In this document: piece by piece, positions 7,804-17,117 of the stretch
Layout of the letters: every line of letters begins with the position of its first letter
How positions within the stretch are numbered: position 1 is the first letter of the stretch
From: Clostridia bacterium
GTDB lineage: Bacteria > Bacillota > Clostridia > Oscillospirales > Acutalibacteraceae
Length of the DNA: 64,000 nt
Direction: 5' to 3'
NCBI GenBank assembly: GCA_017442265.1
Contig: JAFSAC010000061.1
Span: forward strand, 25,494 to 89,493
The notes under the pieces: model-generated
What the model was told of the DNA's origin: nothing
The model's database searches: none
The model's input: the letters and a program-made list of their open reading frames with translations, nothing else
Position numbers and translations under genes: made by a program

Positions 7804-9567
7804 TCAATTTTGGGGCTTCACGTACAGCAGCGGGTTCACCCGGCGGCCGTTCTTCCACACCTCAAAGTGCAGGTGAGGACCGGTACTCCGTCCGGTGTTA
7901 CCGACAAGACCGATGATCTGTCCGCGGGTAACCTTCTGACCGACCACCACCCGGATAGAATGGCAGTGTGCGTACAGGGTTTCCAAACCGTTGGCGTGCC
8001 GGATACGGATCATATTGCCGTAGCCGCCGTTCCAGCCGGTGGAAGCCACCACGACGGTACCGCCGTCGGCGGCGATAAACGGCTTGCGGTTGACCGTCAC
8101 CGGACCGTTGGCGATATCCAGCGCATAGTGACCGCTTCGCCAGCCGCGGGACATATTGTGACAGATCGGCACCGGCCACAGCATACTGCCGGTGGAAACA
8201 CCGTCACCCACCACGATCGGGCCGGAGGAGGTGACCACCTTCTTGGTGCCCACCACCACCACCTTGGTGACCGGTTGTTTCGTGACCTCAATGGACAGGA
8301 TGCTACGGCTCTGCTCCACCCCGTCGATGAGTACCGCTTCCGCCACCACGTTCTGGCTGCCCTTCTTGCCGGCGACCTTCACCTTTTCATAGGTGACGTA
8401 TTTGGTGTTGTCCTTTTCCTTTTCGGTACCAAACGGAATTTCCTCGGTATACCGCAGGGTGCGGACCACCTTCACCCGCAAGAACGGTTGCGGACGGCGG
8501 ACGATGAGCACGTTGCCGGGGTAGATCAGATCATTTTTCACCGACGGGTTCATCGACCGCAGTTCGGAAAGGGTCATATTGATCTTTCGGGCGATACTGC
8601 TCATGGTGTCGCCCGCCTGCACCGTATATTCCTTCTTGACCACCGCTTCGGAGGTCAGCTTTTCCTTCATTTTATCGGCGGAGAGCACCGAATCGGATAA
8701 AAACAGTCCGTCCACCAGCTCCACCTTCTGGATAAACTCGGCGCGGTCCTCCTGTCCTTCGACACAGTAGGATTTTTTAATCTCCTCCAGCACCGTTTCC
8801 AGTTCACTGCGGGATTGCATCGACCCGACCAGGGTGCCGTCTACGTACAGACCGCTCCCTTCGGCGATCGCATCCCCCTTGGTGCGAAGAATCTCATCGC
8901 ACAGCAGATCGGTGGTGAGCATCGACTCGGCACGAAGCAGGGTGACGGTCATTTTGGGGGTATCGCTGATCTCAAAAGAGCCGTCGTCGGTGTGTACCCG
9001 CTCCCGCGCCATAGCGGCGGCGGCACGGTAGGTGGTTTCGTCCGAAATGCATCCGACGTCCACCCCTTCATACTCCACCTGAATACCGAAGGTGGCCGAG
9101 GTCCAATAGGTAATGGTCAAAATCAGTACCGCGGCGGCCGCCACCGGAGCGGCAATACGACCGGCGGTGCGGGTCGCCACCGGGTACCGGCGGCAGAGCG
9201 CCCCAATACAGCCAAACCATTCTTTGATAGCGGCAAACGGGCTTTTTTTAAAAGAGATCTCCCGGGCGGAAAACACCACCCGGCAGGACTGAATAAACTC
9301 CACCGCGATCTCGTAAAGACGGCGCGGCACACCCGAAAACAGACGGCGCGCCTGCATCATAAACCACGCCTTCATCGGTTTGAGTTCTTTTTTCAGCCAG
9401 CGGAAGAACCGTCCCAACGCCAACAGCGTATACATACCAAAGCCGTAATTCCATTTATACAGACGGTAGCCCACTTGCGACCACCGGCTGATACGCGGTT
9501 TTTCGGTTTTCTTTTCCGGTTTCTTTTTTCCCGATTTCACAGCGAAACGGTCCCTCCTTTTCATCAA
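7804..9567 (-). CDS. Membrane-anchored M23 peptidase with LysM and G5 domains
   Basis: A 587 aa cell-wall endopeptidase. Order: a basic cytoplasmic N-terminus; one membrane segment near residues 135-155 (PVAAAAVLILTITYW); an extracellular linker; a LysM peptidoglycan-binding motif (YTVQAGDTMSSIARKINMT); a G5 domain; and a C-terminal LytM/M23 domain with the zinc ligands in HYALD, YAHCHS and HLHFE. All M23 zinc residues are present, so it should be active, unlike degenerate SpoIIQ-type proteins. Likely target is stem-peptide crosslinks during growth or sporulation. It is monocistronic with its own promoter and terminator. Confidence 0.93.
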   Translation of the reverse strand: MMKRRDRFAVKSGKKKPEKKTEKPRISRWSQVGYRLYKWNYGFGMYTLLALGRFFRWLKKELKPMKAWFMMQARRLFSGVPRRLYEIAVEFIQSCRVVFSAREISFKKSPFAAIKEWFGCIGALCRRYPVATRTAGRIAAPVAAAAVLILTITYWTSATFGIQVEYEGVDVGCISDETTYRAAAAMARERVHTDDGSFEISDTPKMTVTLLRAESMLTTDLLCDEILRTKGDAIAEGSGLYVDGTLVGSMQSRSELETVLEEIKKSYCVEGQEDRAEFIQKVELVDGLFLSDSVLSADKMKEKLTSEAVVKKEYTVQAGDTMSSIARKINMTLSELRSMNPSVKNDLIYPGNVLIVRRPQPFLRVKVVRTLRYTEEIPFGTEKEKDNTKYVTYEKVKVAGKKGSQNVVAEAVLIDGVEQSRSILSIEVTKQPVTKVVVVGTKKVVTSSGPIVVGDGVSTGSMLWPVPICHNMSRGWRSGHYALDIANGPVTVNRKPFIAADGGTVVVASTGWNGGYGNMIRIRHANGLETLYAHCHSIRVVVGQKVTRGQIIGLVGNTGRSTGPHLHFEVWKNGRRVNPLLYVKPQN

Positions 9568-9610
9568 ATTTCGGCGTCAAAGTCACGCCGATGCAACCTC
9601 ATACGCATCT

Positions 9611-9639
9611 ACTATATCACTTTTTTTCAAAAAAGGCAA
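9611..9639 (-). promoter_or_regulatory. Putative promoter of the M23 peptidase gene
   Basis: Minus strand TTGCCT (9639-9634), 17 bp, TATAGT (9616-9611), about 45 bp before the start codon. Confidence 0.6.
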
Positions 9640-9782
9640 GAAACCGCCCCCATTTTCGTCACCTTTGCACAAAACCCCGGGGACAGATTTGTCACCCGCC
9701 TCTACCGGTTGTTGGTGAAACAGGGAAAAAAGAGCAGATATTGTAAAATGTGGAAGTTTTCCTGTGAAATCTGCCAAGGGCA

Positions 9783-9812
9783 TTGCAGAACCGCATCAAG
9801 ATATGTTATACT
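9783..9812 (+). promoter_or_regulatory. Putative promoter of the DUF951-prfA transcript
   Basis: TTGCAG (9783-9788), 18 bp, TATACT (9807-9812), about 30 bp upstream of the DUF951 start. The gap between this and the divergent peptidase promoter holds nothing else I recognise. Confidence 0.6.
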
Positions 9813-9843
9813 AATATGTATATATGGGACGGGAGGGGTTTTT

Positions 9844-10029
9844 ATGGATATACAGATCGGCGATCGCCTGGAGATGAAAAAAGCGCATCCCTGCGGCAAC
9901 CGCACCTTTGAGGTGTTGCGGATCGGTATGGATTTTCGTCTGCGCTGTACCGGCTGCGGCCGGGAATTCCTCTCCCCCCGCCACAACATTGAAAAACACG
10001 TCCGACAGATCAAGCGGGAGGAATTATAG
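9844..10029 (+). CDS. DUF951 family protein
   Basis: A 61 aa protein starting MDIQIGDRLEMKKAHPCG. It has the conserved KKAHPCG..TFEVLRIGMDFRLRC.GC pattern of DUF951 (B. subtilis YyaB/YchF-neighbourhood family), including two cysteines in CTGCG that could bind a metal or RNA. The ATG has a GGGAGGGG site. The open frame runs far upstream but that part is antisense to the peptidase gene. It precedes prfA by 44 bp and is probably cotranscribed. Function unknown. Confidence 0.85.
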   Translation: MDIQIGDRLEMKKAHPCGNRTFEVLRIGMDFRLRCTGCGREFLSPRHNIEKHVRQIKREEL

Positions 10030-10073
10030 CGGAAAGCGGTTCCCTATCACCCGTTTGAAGAAAGGAAATCGGT

Positions 10074-11132
10074 ATGTCGGATAATTTCAGTCAACTGAAA
10101 GATCGGTTTGACGAACTGTCAATGCGGCTGTGCGACCCTACGGTAATTGCCGACCCGGTCGCCTATCAAAACCTGTTAAAAGAATCGGCGGCGTTACAGC
10201 CGATCGTGGACACTATCACCGCTTTGGAGCGGTCCCGGGAAGCCGAAGCGGAAGCTTCCGCTCTCTTGAACGACAGCGAAAGCGACCAGGAGCTTCGCAC
10301 CCTTGCCCGGGAGGAGCTCTCCGCCGCCCGGGCTCAAACCGAACGGCTACAGCAACAGCTGTCCCGCCTGCTTATTCCCAAAGATCCGCTGGATGACCGG
10401 GATATTATCGTGGAGATCCGTGCCGGCGCCGGCGGAGAAGAATCCGCCCTTTTTGCCGGATCGCTGTATCGGATGTACAGTATGTACGCCGAAAAATGCG
10501 GCCTGAAGGTGGAGCCGGTCAGTATGAACGAAACCGAGCTGGGCGGTTTTAAAGAGGTCTGTTTTTCGGTCAGCGGTGTCGAGCCCTACCGCCGTTTTAA
10601 ATACGAAAGCGGGGTACATCGGGTACAGCGGGTGCCCGAAACCGAGACCGGCGGGCGCATCCACACCTCCACCGCCACCGTGGCGGTACTGCCCGAAAGC
10701 GACGAGGTGGAGATTGAAATCCGTCCGCAGGACCTGCAGATCGATACCTACCGTGCCAGCGGTGCCGGCGGTCAGCACGTCAACAAAACCGATTCCGCGA
10801 TCCGCATCACCCACCTGCCCACCGGTATGGTGGTGGAATGTCAGGACGAGCGGAGCCAATATAAAAACAGGGATAAGGCGATGAAGGTGCTTCGCGCCCG
10901 CCTGTTTGAACAAAAACAGCGGGAGCAACAATCGGAAATCGCCGCCGACCGCCGGGCGCAGGTAGGAACCGGCGACCGCAGTGAACGAATCCGCACCTAC
11001 AACTTCCCGCAAGGGCGGGTGACCGATCACCGCATCGGGCTCACCCTCTACCGGATCGACAGTATTTTGGACGGCGATCTTTCGGAGATCATCGATGCGC
11101 TGGCGACAGCCGCGCAAAGCCAAAGCATTTAA
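10074..11132 (+). CDS. prfA: Peptide chain release factor 1
   Basis: Recognises UAA/UAG and releases the nascent protein. The 352 aa protein has the stop-codon-reading PxT-type motif (RVPETETGG) and the GGQ catalytic motif in [17 protein letters not shown]. The 3' end is odd: the last codons, ending QSQSI and TAA, lie within the left terminal repeat of a MITE-like element (11120-11390), so the C-terminus appears to be supplied by an insertion. prmC, which methylates the GGQ glutamine and often follows prfA, is absent here. Confidence 0.97.
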   Translation: MSDNFSQLKDRFDELSMRLCDPTVIADPVAYQNLLKESAALQPIVDTITALERSREAEAEASALLNDSESDQELRTLAREELSAARAQTERLQQQLSRLLIPKDPLDDRDIIVEIRAGAGGEESALFAGSLYRMYSMYAEKCGLKVEPVSMNETELGGFKEVCFSVSGVEPYRRFKYESGVHRVQRVPETETGGRIHTSTATVAVLPESDEVEIEIRPQDLQIDTYRASGAGGQHVNKTDSAIRITHLPTGMVVECQDERSQYKNRDKAMKVLRARLFEQKQREQQSEIAADRRAQVGTGDRSERIRTYNFPQGRVTDHRIGLTLYRIDSILDGDLSEIIDALATAAQSQSI

Positions 11133-11390
11133 ACCCGAACCAGCCTGAAAGGGCGATTTTTCGGTGTCTTTTGGCTCATTGTCGCACATAGGCAATCGCC
11201 TTATGTGCTCCACTTCACCAAAATCTACACAAAAAAGCGTGCCTTTCAGGTCGCAGAATTTTGTGATAAACGGATTTTTTGGTGAGCAAGGCAAAAACAC
11301 AGCGAATACTTTGTGTATTCGCGAGTATTTTAACGACGACTCAGCGGAAAATCCGTATCACAAAATCTGATTCGGGTTTGAATGCTTTGG
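11120..11390. repeat. MITE-like element with 24 bp terminal inverted repeats
   Basis: The outer arms (11120-11143 and 11367-11390) pair over 24 bp with two mismatches. Each begins or ends with CCAAAGCATT / AATGCTTTGG and contains AAACCCGAA / TTCGGGTTT. Inside are two further stems: CCTGAAAGG (11144-11152) with CCTTTCAGG (11242-11250), and TTTTGTGATA..CGGATTTT (from 11259) with AAAATCCGTATCACAAAA (to 11366). The second encloses a perfect 8 bp hairpin GCGAATAC/GTATTCGC (11302-11322). The left arm overlaps the prfA stop. I see no protein gene in it; it is non-autonomous. I recall similar sequences recurring in Oscillospirales genomes, but could not verify that. Confidence 0.75.
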
Positions 11391-11414
11391 CTAGGAAAAG
11401 GAGATAAAATAACT

Positions 11415-12458
11415 ATGACCGACCATTCGGCGGCACAACTGAACACCCTGCGGCTGGCCGCCGACGAGATCGGCATTGATGCCGCCGGCGATCTTCTCTC
11501 TCGGGGAGAACTGGTGGCGATCCCGACCGAAACGGTGTACGGTCTTGCCGCCGATGCGTTAAACGGCGAGGCGGTATCCCGCATCTTTGAAGCCAAGGGC
11601 CGTCCGTCGGACAACCCGCTCATCGTCCACATCGCCGACCGGGCGGATTGGGCGAAGCTGGTAAAAGAAATTCCCGAAAATGCGAACAAGCTGGCCGATA
11701 AATTCTGGCCGGGACCGCTTACCATCATTCTGCCCGCCTCCGATCTCATCCCCCCGCAGGTAACAGCGGGACTAAAAACGGTGGCGGTGCGATTCCCCGC
11801 TCACCCGGTCACGATTGAGGTGATCAAAGCGGAGGGCTGTTCGCTTGCCGCCCCCTCCGCTAACCGCTCCGGCGCACCGAGTCCGACCAACGCCGCCCGG
11901 GTGCTGGAGGATATGGACGGACGGATCGCCGGGGTTTTAGACGGCGGCGACTGTGCTGTGGGGGTGGAATCCACCGTGGTGGACCTCTCTTTGCCCCGCC
12001 CCCGGCTCTTACGTCCCGGTGGCATCACCCCCGAAATGCTGAGAGAGGTGCTTTTCGAACTGGATATTGATCCGGCGGTGACCGCCGCCCCGAAAGCGGG
12101 GACGGTAGTGGCCTCTCCCGGGATGAAGTATACCCATTACAGCCCCCGGGCACGGGTCACCCTCATCCAGAGCACCCCCGAAAAATTCACCGAATTTGTG
12201 AACGCTCAACAGCACCAACACCCCACCGCCCTCTGCTTTGACGGCGAGGAACAGGGGCTTTTGGTTCCGTTTTTAACCTACGGCCGCCGGGACGACCCCG
12301 AAACCCAGGCCAAACTGCTGTTTGACAAACTGCGACAACTGGACGATGCCGGTGCTACCTTGGTGTATGCCGCCTGCCCGACCCCCGACGGGGTGGGACT
12401 TGCGGTGTATAACCGCCTGATTCGCGCCGCAGGATTTGAGGTGATTAAGCTTGATTAA
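11415..12458 (+). CDS. Threonylcarbamoyl-AMP synthase (Sua5 type)
   Basis: Makes threonylcarbamoyl-AMP from threonine, bicarbonate and ATP for tRNA t6A37 synthesis; TsaD, encoded at 24.5 kb, transfers it. The 347 aa length indicates the long Sua5/YwlC form: an N-terminal YrdC domain (PTETVYGLAADAL, KGRPSDNPLIVHI, APSANRSGAPSPT) and a C-terminal Sua5 domain from about residue 210 (SPGMKYTHYSPRA). The ATG at 11415 follows AAGGAGA. It directly follows the MITE-like element and overlaps coaE by 8 bp. Confidence 0.95.
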   Translation: MTDHSAAQLNTLRLAADEIGIDAAGDLLSRGELVAIPTETVYGLAADALNGEAVSRIFEAKGRPSDNPLIVHIADRADWAKLVKEIPENANKLADKFWPGPLTIILPASDLIPPQVTAGLKTVAVRFPAHPVTIEVIKAEGCSLAAPSANRSGAPSPTNAARVLEDMDGRIAGVLDGGDCAVGVESTVVDLSLPRPRLLRPGGITPEMLREVLFELDIDPAVTAAPKAGTVVASPGMKYTHYSPRARVTLIQSTPEKFTEFVNAQQHQHPTALCFDGEEQGLLVPFLTYGRRDDPETQAKLLFDKLRQLDDAGATLVYAACPTPDGVGLAVYNRLIRAAGFEVIKLD

Positions 12459-13053
12459 GATCGGACTGACCGGCCCGACCGGTGCCGGAAAATCGACGGT
12501 GGCCGAGTGGTTGCTTTGCGCCGGTGTGCCGGTAATCGATTCGGACAAGGTTGCCCGGGAGATCACCCTGCCGGGACAACCCACCCTATCGGTGCTGGCA
12601 GAGGCGTTCGGTAAAGATATTCTGCTCCCCGACGGGTCGCTGGATCGAAAAAAACTCGCCGAGCGTGCCTTTTCCGACCCGGACAGCACCGCGCGGCTCA
12701 ACGCGATCACCCACCCGGCGATCACCGAAAGAGTTAAAACCGCCTTTGCCACGTATGAAGCCGCCGGCGAAAAGGCGGTGGTGCTGGATGCCCCGCTGCT
12801 CTTTGAATCCACCCTTGATCGGGTGTGCGACCATACGGTGGCGGTGCTGGCGCCGGAAAGCGTTCGTCTTGCCCGCATCCGGGCGCGCGACTCTCTGTCG
12901 GAGGATGCCGCCAAAACCCGGATGAACGCCCAGCCGGGGGACGACTTTTATACCGCCCGAGCGGAAATCATCCTGCATAACGACGGCGACCCGGACGCCC
13001 TCAAACGGCAAACCGAAGAGTTGCTGTCCCGGATCGCGGGGTGGACCGTATGA
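12451..13053 (+). CDS. coaE: Dephospho-CoA kinase
   Basis: Phosphorylates dephospho-CoA in the last step of coenzyme A synthesis. The 200 aa P-loop kinase has Walker A GPTGAGKST and the substrate-binding DSDKVAREI segment. Translation probably starts at TTG 12451, inside the end of the Sua5 gene. Its own stop overlaps the next gene's start (ATGA), so three genes are coupled. Confidence 0.95.
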   Translation: MIKIGLTGPTGAGKSTVAEWLLCAGVPVIDSDKVAREITLPGQPTLSVLAEAFGKDILLPDGSLDRKKLAERAFSDPDSTARLNAITHPAITERVKTAFATYEAAGEKAVVLDAPLLFESTLDRVCDHTVAVLAPESVRLARIRARDSLSEDAAKTRMNAQPGDDFYTARAEIILHNDGDPDALKRQTEELLSRIAGWTV

Positions 13054-13631
13054 CCGTAAAGCGCCCGCGGCATCTTCTTCTCATTATCCTGCTTATTATC
13101 GCCATTGTAGCGGGTATGGTCACCCTGCTGATTCATAGCTACCGGCAGTATCTTTTTGCCGCCTATCCGCTGGAATACGAAGAACTGATTGAAAAGTACA
13201 GTCAAGAATACGGTATCACCCCTTCGCTGATTGCGGCGATCATCTGCACCGAAAGTCATTTTCGCCCGGAGGCGGTATCCTCCGCCGGGGCGGTCGGACT
13301 GATGCAGCTCACCCCCGAAACCTTTCATTGGGCGCAAAGCCGTGCCGGCATCAAAGACCGGCAGGATCAGACCGCCCTCACCGATCCCGAAACCAGTATT
13401 CGGTTCGGCACCTACACCCTTTTGCTGTTATACCAACAGTTCGAGCATCACGATACCGCGCTTGCCGCATATAATGCGGGGCAGGGTCGGGTGCACGGGT
13501 GGCTCAAAGACCCCTCCTATTCCGCCGACGGGGTGACCTTACAGCATATTCCGTATAAGGAAACGGAACAATACGTAAAGCGGGTCAAAAAAGCGCAAAC
13601 TATCTACCGTACGTTATATAATTTAGATTAG
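13050..13631 (+). CDS. Membrane-anchored lytic transglycosylase (Slt/GEWL fold)
   Basis: A 193 aa protein with an N-terminal membrane helix (about residues 7-31, LLLIILLIIAIVAGMVTLLI) and an extracellular SLT domain. The catalytic glutamate is in ICTESHFRPEAVSSAGAVGL, followed by MQLTPETF and the AAYNAGQGRVHGWL motif. It cleaves glycan strands, forming 1,6-anhydroMurNAc ends. This YjbJ-like, short form lies downstream of coaE in many Clostridia. The ATG overlaps the coaE stop; a GTG nine bases upstream is a possible alternative. Confidence 0.93.
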   Translation: MTVKRPRHLLLIILLIIAIVAGMVTLLIHSYRQYLFAAYPLEYEELIEKYSQEYGITPSLIAAIICTESHFRPEAVSSAGAVGLMQLTPETFHWAQSRAGIKDRQDQTALTDPETSIRFGTYTLLLLYQQFEHHDTALAAYNAGQGRVHGWLKDPSYSADGVTLQHIPYKETEQYVKRVKKAQTIYRTLYNLD

Positions 13632-13643
13632 GAGATGAACGGT

Positions 13644-15041
13644 ATGTCGGATAACAAGGTGAAAGAATTACAGGAAACGCTCGGCTTTTGCACTAAAAAC
13701 GGGGGCAAGACCCTCAAAATCGAGGAAATTCATGCCGCGGATACCTACTGCGAGGGGTATAAAGCGTTTTTGGACGATGCCAAGACCGAGCGGGAGGCGG
13801 TGAAAGCCGCCGTTGTTTTAGCAGAAAAAAACGGATTTATCCCGTTTGTGCCGGGCAAAAAGGTCGCGCCGGGGGATAAAATCTATCTGAACAACCGGGA
13901 TAAAGCGCTCATCTTGGCGGTGATCGGTGAAAAACCGCTGGCGGAGGGAGCTTCCATTGCGGTGGCACATATCGACTCCCCCCGGCTGGATCTAAAACCC
14001 AACCCGCTGTACGAGGACAGCGAGCTTGCGTATTTTGACACCCATTATTACGGCGGGATCAAAAAATACCAGTGGACTGCGACCCCCATGGCATTACACG
14101 GGGTGGTGGTGAAAAAGGACGGCACCAAGGTGGAGGTGAAGATCGGCGAGGATAACACCGACCCGGTTTTCTGTATCACCGACCTGCTTCCCCACCTCGG
14201 ACAGGAGCAGATGAAACGCACCGCGAGTGACGTGGTGAAAGGCGAGGACCTCAACCTGCTCATCGGCTCCCGCCCCCTGCCGGACACCGACGGGGATAAT
14301 CTCACCAAACTGCATATTTTACAGTTATTGAACGAAAAATACGGCATCACCGAAGCGGATTTCCTGTCGGCGGAACTGCAGATCGTTCCGGCGTTTGGCG
14401 CCCGCGATCTCGGTCTTGACCGCAGTATGATCGGTGCGTACGGACACGACGACCGGGTGTGCGCCTATCCGGCGCTCACCGCCCTTCTTGAAAACCCGCA
14501 TCCGACCTATACCGCTATCACCGTGCTGGCCGATAAAGAAGAGATCGGTTCGGACGGTAACACCGGGATGCAGTCGGCGTTCCTCCCCTACTTCTTTGAA
14601 GATTTAGCGGCGGTGTCCGGCACCACCGGACGGCAGATACTCTCCCGCTCGCTTTGTCTGTCGGCAGACGTGAACGCCGCTTTTGATCCGATCTACCCCG
14701 AAGTGATGGTGAAAGCCAACAGCTGTCAGTTCAACCGTGGGGTGTGTATCACCAAATACACCGGCGCCCGCGGTAAATCCGGCACCAGCGACGCTTCCGC
14801 CGAATATATGGCGCTCATCCGTCGGCTGCTGGACCAAAACGAGGTGCTGTGGCAGATCGGCGAGCTTGGTCGGGTGGATGCCGGCGGCGGCGGAACGGTC
14901 GCCAAATATATCGCCAACCTCAACGTGGATACGGTGGACCTCGGGGTGCCGGTGCTGTCGATGCACGCGCCGTTTGAGGTGGTATCCAAAATCGACGTGT
15001 ATATGGCGCACCGCGCGTTTTCCGCGCTATTCTCTCGCTGA
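13644..15041 (+). CDS. M18 family zinc aminopeptidase
   Basis: A 465 aa cytoplasmic dinuclear-zinc aminopeptidase (aminopeptidase I/aspartyl aminopeptidase family). Zinc and catalytic motifs seen: [24 protein letters not shown], and [16 protein letters not shown] near the end. It trims N-terminal residues from peptides. The ATG at 13644 is chosen because GGAG at 13631-13634 is 9 nt away; an ATG at 13635 would touch the site. It is the fourth gene in the Sua5-coaE run. Confidence 0.93.
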   Translation: MSDNKVKELQETLGFCTKNGGKTLKIEEIHAADTYCEGYKAFLDDAKTEREAVKAAVVLAEKNGFIPFVPGKKVAPGDKIYLNNRDKALILAVIGEKPLAEGASIAVAHIDSPRLDLKPNPLYEDSELAYFDTHYYGGIKKYQWTATPMALHGVVVKKDGTKVEVKIGEDNTDPVFCITDLLPHLGQEQMKRTASDVVKGEDLNLLIGSRPLPDTDGDNLTKLHILQLLNEKYGITEADFLSAELQIVPAFGARDLGLDRSMIGAYGHDDRVCAYPALTALLENPHPTYTAITVLADKEEIGSDGNTGMQSAFLPYFFEDLAAVSGTTGRQILSRSLCLSADVNAAFDPIYPEVMVKANSCQFNRGVCITKYTGARGKSGTSDASAEYMALIRRLLDQNEVLWQIGELGRVDAGGGGTVAKYIANLNVDTVDLGVPVLSMHAPFEVVSKIDVYMAHRAFSALFSR

Positions 15042-15055
15042 AAGGAAGACCTGCT

Positions 15056-15529
15056 ATGCGTATCGGACACGGTTACGACGTACATCGGCTGGTGGAGGAC
15101 CGCCGCTTAATTTTAGGCGGCGTCACCATTCCGTTTGAAAAGGGATTGCTCGGTCATTCGGATGCCGACGTGCTCACTCACGCGGTAGCGGATGCCCTGC
15201 TCGGGGCGGCGGCGCTCGGGGACATCGGAAAGCTGTTCCCGGATAACGACCAGAAATTTAAGGATGCCGACAGCATTCAGTTGTTGCGGCAGGTGGTCGC
15301 CCGCTTGAAAGAGGCCGGCTTCTCGGTCACAAACGTGGATGCCACCGTTTTGGCTCAGCGCCCGAAACTTGCCCCCTTCATCCCCGAAATGCGGGCAATG
15401 TTAGCGAATGCTTTATCGGTGCCGGTCGACCGGGTCAGTGTGAAAGCCACCACCGAGGAAGGGCTCGGCTTTACCGGGAGCGGCGAGGGAATCGCCGCCC
15501 ACGCCGTTTGTTTGATTGAAAACGACTGA
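15056..15529 (+). CDS. ispF: 2-C-methyl-D-erythritol 2,4-cyclodiphosphate synthase
   Basis: Fifth step of the MEP isoprenoid pathway. 157 aa. The zinc ligands are in GYDVHRL (Asp8, His10) and [15 protein letters not shown] (His42), and the C-terminal [20 protein letters not shown] is classic. It shows that this organism uses the non-mevalonate route. ispD is not adjacent. Confidence 0.97.
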   Translation: MRIGHGYDVHRLVEDRRLILGGVTIPFEKGLLGHSDADVLTHAVADALLGAAALGDIGKLFPDNDQKFKDADSIQLLRQVVARLKEAGFSVTNVDATVLAQRPKLAPFIPEMRAMLANALSVPVDRVSVKATTEEGLGFTGSGEGIAAHAVCLIEND

Positions 15530-15589
15530 TCTCGTCGGATTTTTCCTTAACAACCCATAACCCGACGACAGTATTTTCCGGCATTTTTT

Positions 15590-15632
15590 CAAAGAAATCC
15601 TTATTCTTATGAATAAGGATTTCTTTTTTTAT
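15590..15632 (+). terminator. Terminator after ispF
   Basis: Perfect 15 bp stem AAGAAATCCTTATTC / GAATAAGGATTTCTT with a TTAT loop and a T-run. It separates the housekeeping run from the spoIIA operon. Confidence 0.9.
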
Positions 15633-15664
15633 GCCTATTTTTCGGTAAAGGAAGTGTAAATTCA

Positions 15665-16003
15665 ATGGAAGTCAACATACAAACCGAACCCGGTCGGGTG
15701 ATCGCCCGGCTACGTGGGGAGATCGACCACCATGCGGCGATCCGGCTCCGGGAAAAACTGGATCGGGTGATCGAAGGGGGCGAATACTCCCTCCTGATCC
15801 TGGATTTTTCCGAAATCTCCTTTATGGACAGCTCGGGGATCGGGCTGGTGCTCGGACGGTACAAGCTGATGAAACGGCTGGGCGGCCACCTGCTGGTGCG
15901 CGGCGCTTGCTCACGCATTTTGTGGATGATGCAGATGGCCGGTCTTGAAAAACTGCAAATTTTTGAAACCGAAAGGACGAAAAAACATGAAACCGATGAA
16001 TGA
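15665..16003 (+). CDS. spoIIAA: Anti-sigma F factor antagonist SpoIIAA
   Basis: A 112 aa STAS-domain protein; the phosphorylatable serine is in FMDSSGIGLVLGRY (Ser56 or Ser57, matching B. subtilis Ser58). Unphosphorylated SpoIIAA releases sigma F from SpoIIAB in the forespore, and SpoIIE reactivates it. First gene of the spoIIA operon; its end overlaps spoIIAB by 17 bp. I see no convincing sigma-H promoter in the short leader. Confidence 0.95.
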   Translation: MEVNIQTEPGRVIARLRGEIDHHAAIRLREKLDRVIEGGEYSLLILDFSEISFMDSSGIGLVLGRYKLMKRLGGHLLVRGACSRILWMMQMAGLEKLQIFETERTKKHETDE

Positions 16004-16433
16004 ATCCCGCATCACCTTTTTAAGCCGGTCGATGAACGAAGGGTTTGCCCGGGCGGTCACCGCCGCCTTTATCAGTCAGCTTGACCCTGCGGTGGACGAG
16101 CTGGCGGATATCCGTACCGCCGTTTCTGAAGCGGTCACCAACTGTATCGTTCACGCCTACCCCGACCGGTTAGGGCCGGTGTTTCTCACCCTGCGGTTGT
16201 ATGAAAACGGCAAAATTCAGATTCGGGTGCGGGATCGCGGTTGCGGTATCCCGGACGTCTCCAAAGCTATGGAGCCGCTGTTCACCACCGGCGGCGAGGA
16301 CCGCTCGGGACTCGGTTTTTCGGTGATGCAGAGCTTCACCGATCGGGTGCGGGTGCTGTCCCGCCCCGGCAAAGGCACCACCGTCACCCTGGAAAAATAC
16401 ATAAACCGCCGGCGCGGGGAGGGAACGGATTGA
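15987..16433 (+). CDS. spoIIAB: Anti-sigma F factor/serine kinase SpoIIAB
   Basis: A 148 aa GHKL-fold kinase that holds sigma F inactive and phosphorylates SpoIIAA. The N box (AVTNCIVHAYPD), the G1 box (RDRGCGIPD) and the G2 region (RSGLGFSVMQSF) are intact. The ATG at 15987 has a GAAAGGACG site. The stop overlaps the TTG start of sigF. Confidence 0.95.
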   Translation: MKPMNESRITFLSRSMNEGFARAVTAAFISQLDPAVDELADIRTAVSEAVTNCIVHAYPDRLGPVFLTLRLYENGKIQIRVRDRGCGIPDVSKAMEPLFTTGGEDRSGLGFSVMQSFTDRVRVLSRPGKGTTVTLEKYINRRRGEGTD

Positions 16434-17086
16434 CCCGGGAGGAACAGATCTGCGGAAATATTGGGCTGGTGCATAGCTGTGCCAAACGGTTTCGGGATCG
16501 TGGGTTGGAATACGACGACCTATTTCAGGCCGGTTGTGTCGGACTTGCCAAAGCGGTAGACGGCTTTGAAAGTGAGCGGGGACTTCAGTTTTCCACCTAT
16601 GCCGTGCCGGTCATTTTAGGGGAGATCCGCCGGCTTTTCCGGGAGGGCGGCACCGTGAAGGTCAGTCGCTCGCTCAAGGAACTGGGAATGAAGGTGCAAA
16701 AGACCCGCACCGCTCTCGCCCTCGAACTGGATCGGGAACCGACCGTATCGGAGATTGCCGTCCGGCTTCAGCGTTCCCCGGAGGAGGTAGCGGAAGCGAT
16801 CGGGGCCTCCCTGCCGCCGATCTCACTCACCCGGGAGCGGGAGGACGATCACGAGGAAACCTTCGACCTGCCGGTCCCCGCCCCCGAAGCGCAGATCACC
16901 GACCGCTTAGCGCTCCAACAGGTGCTGGGAGAACTCGACCCCCGCGACCGGGCGCTGATTCTTTTGCGGTATATGGGCAACCACACCCAACAGGTCACCG
17001 CCGACCGCCTGGGGATGACCCAGGTGCAGGTGTCCCGTCGGGAACACCGCATCTTAGAACAACTGCGGCAAAAATTAACCGGATAA
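16430..17086 (+). CDS. sigF: Forespore sigma factor SigF (SpoIIAC)
   Basis: A 218 aa sigma-70 family factor. Region 2 shows FRDRGLEYDDLFQAGCVGLA and FSTYAVPVILGEIRRLFREG; VKVSRSLKELG is the sigma-F/G signature; the region 4 helix-turn-helix is TADRLGMTQVQVSRREHRIL. TTG 16430 is the likely start, with GGGGAGGG upstream and overlap with the spoIIAB stop; this gives a slightly short N-terminus compared with B. subtilis (255 aa). It drives early forespore genes. Confidence 0.93.
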   Translation: MTREEQICGNIGLVHSCAKRFRDRGLEYDDLFQAGCVGLAKAVDGFESERGLQFSTYAVPVILGEIRRLFREGGTVKVSRSLKELGMKVQKTRTALALELDREPTVSEIAVRLQRSPEEVAEAIGASLPPISLTREREDDHEETFDLPVPAPEAQITDRLALQQVLGELDPRDRALILLRYMGNHTQQVTADRLGMTQVQVSRREHRILEQLRQKLTG

Positions 17087-17088
17087 TA

Positions 17089-17117
17089 AAAACCCCCTCG
17101 TCACGAGGGGGTTTTCT
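17089..17117. terminator. Terminator after sigF
   Basis: The stem AACCCCCTCG / CGAGGGGGTT has a TCA loop and flanking A and T runs. It serves sigF and possibly the convergent RHH gene. Confidence 0.88.

Noticed and set aside
8815..9843. Long frame upstream of the DUF951 gene
   Set aside because: It is antisense to the M23 peptidase gene; only the final 61 codons, after a ribosome site and promoter, match DUF951.
10347..11300. 317-codon minus-strand frame opposite prfA
   Set aside because: Shadow of prfA, with no start signal or motif.
11164..11370. 68-codon frame inside the prfA-adjacent repeat
   Set aside because: It follows the inverted-repeat structure, has no ribosome site, and is better explained by the element.
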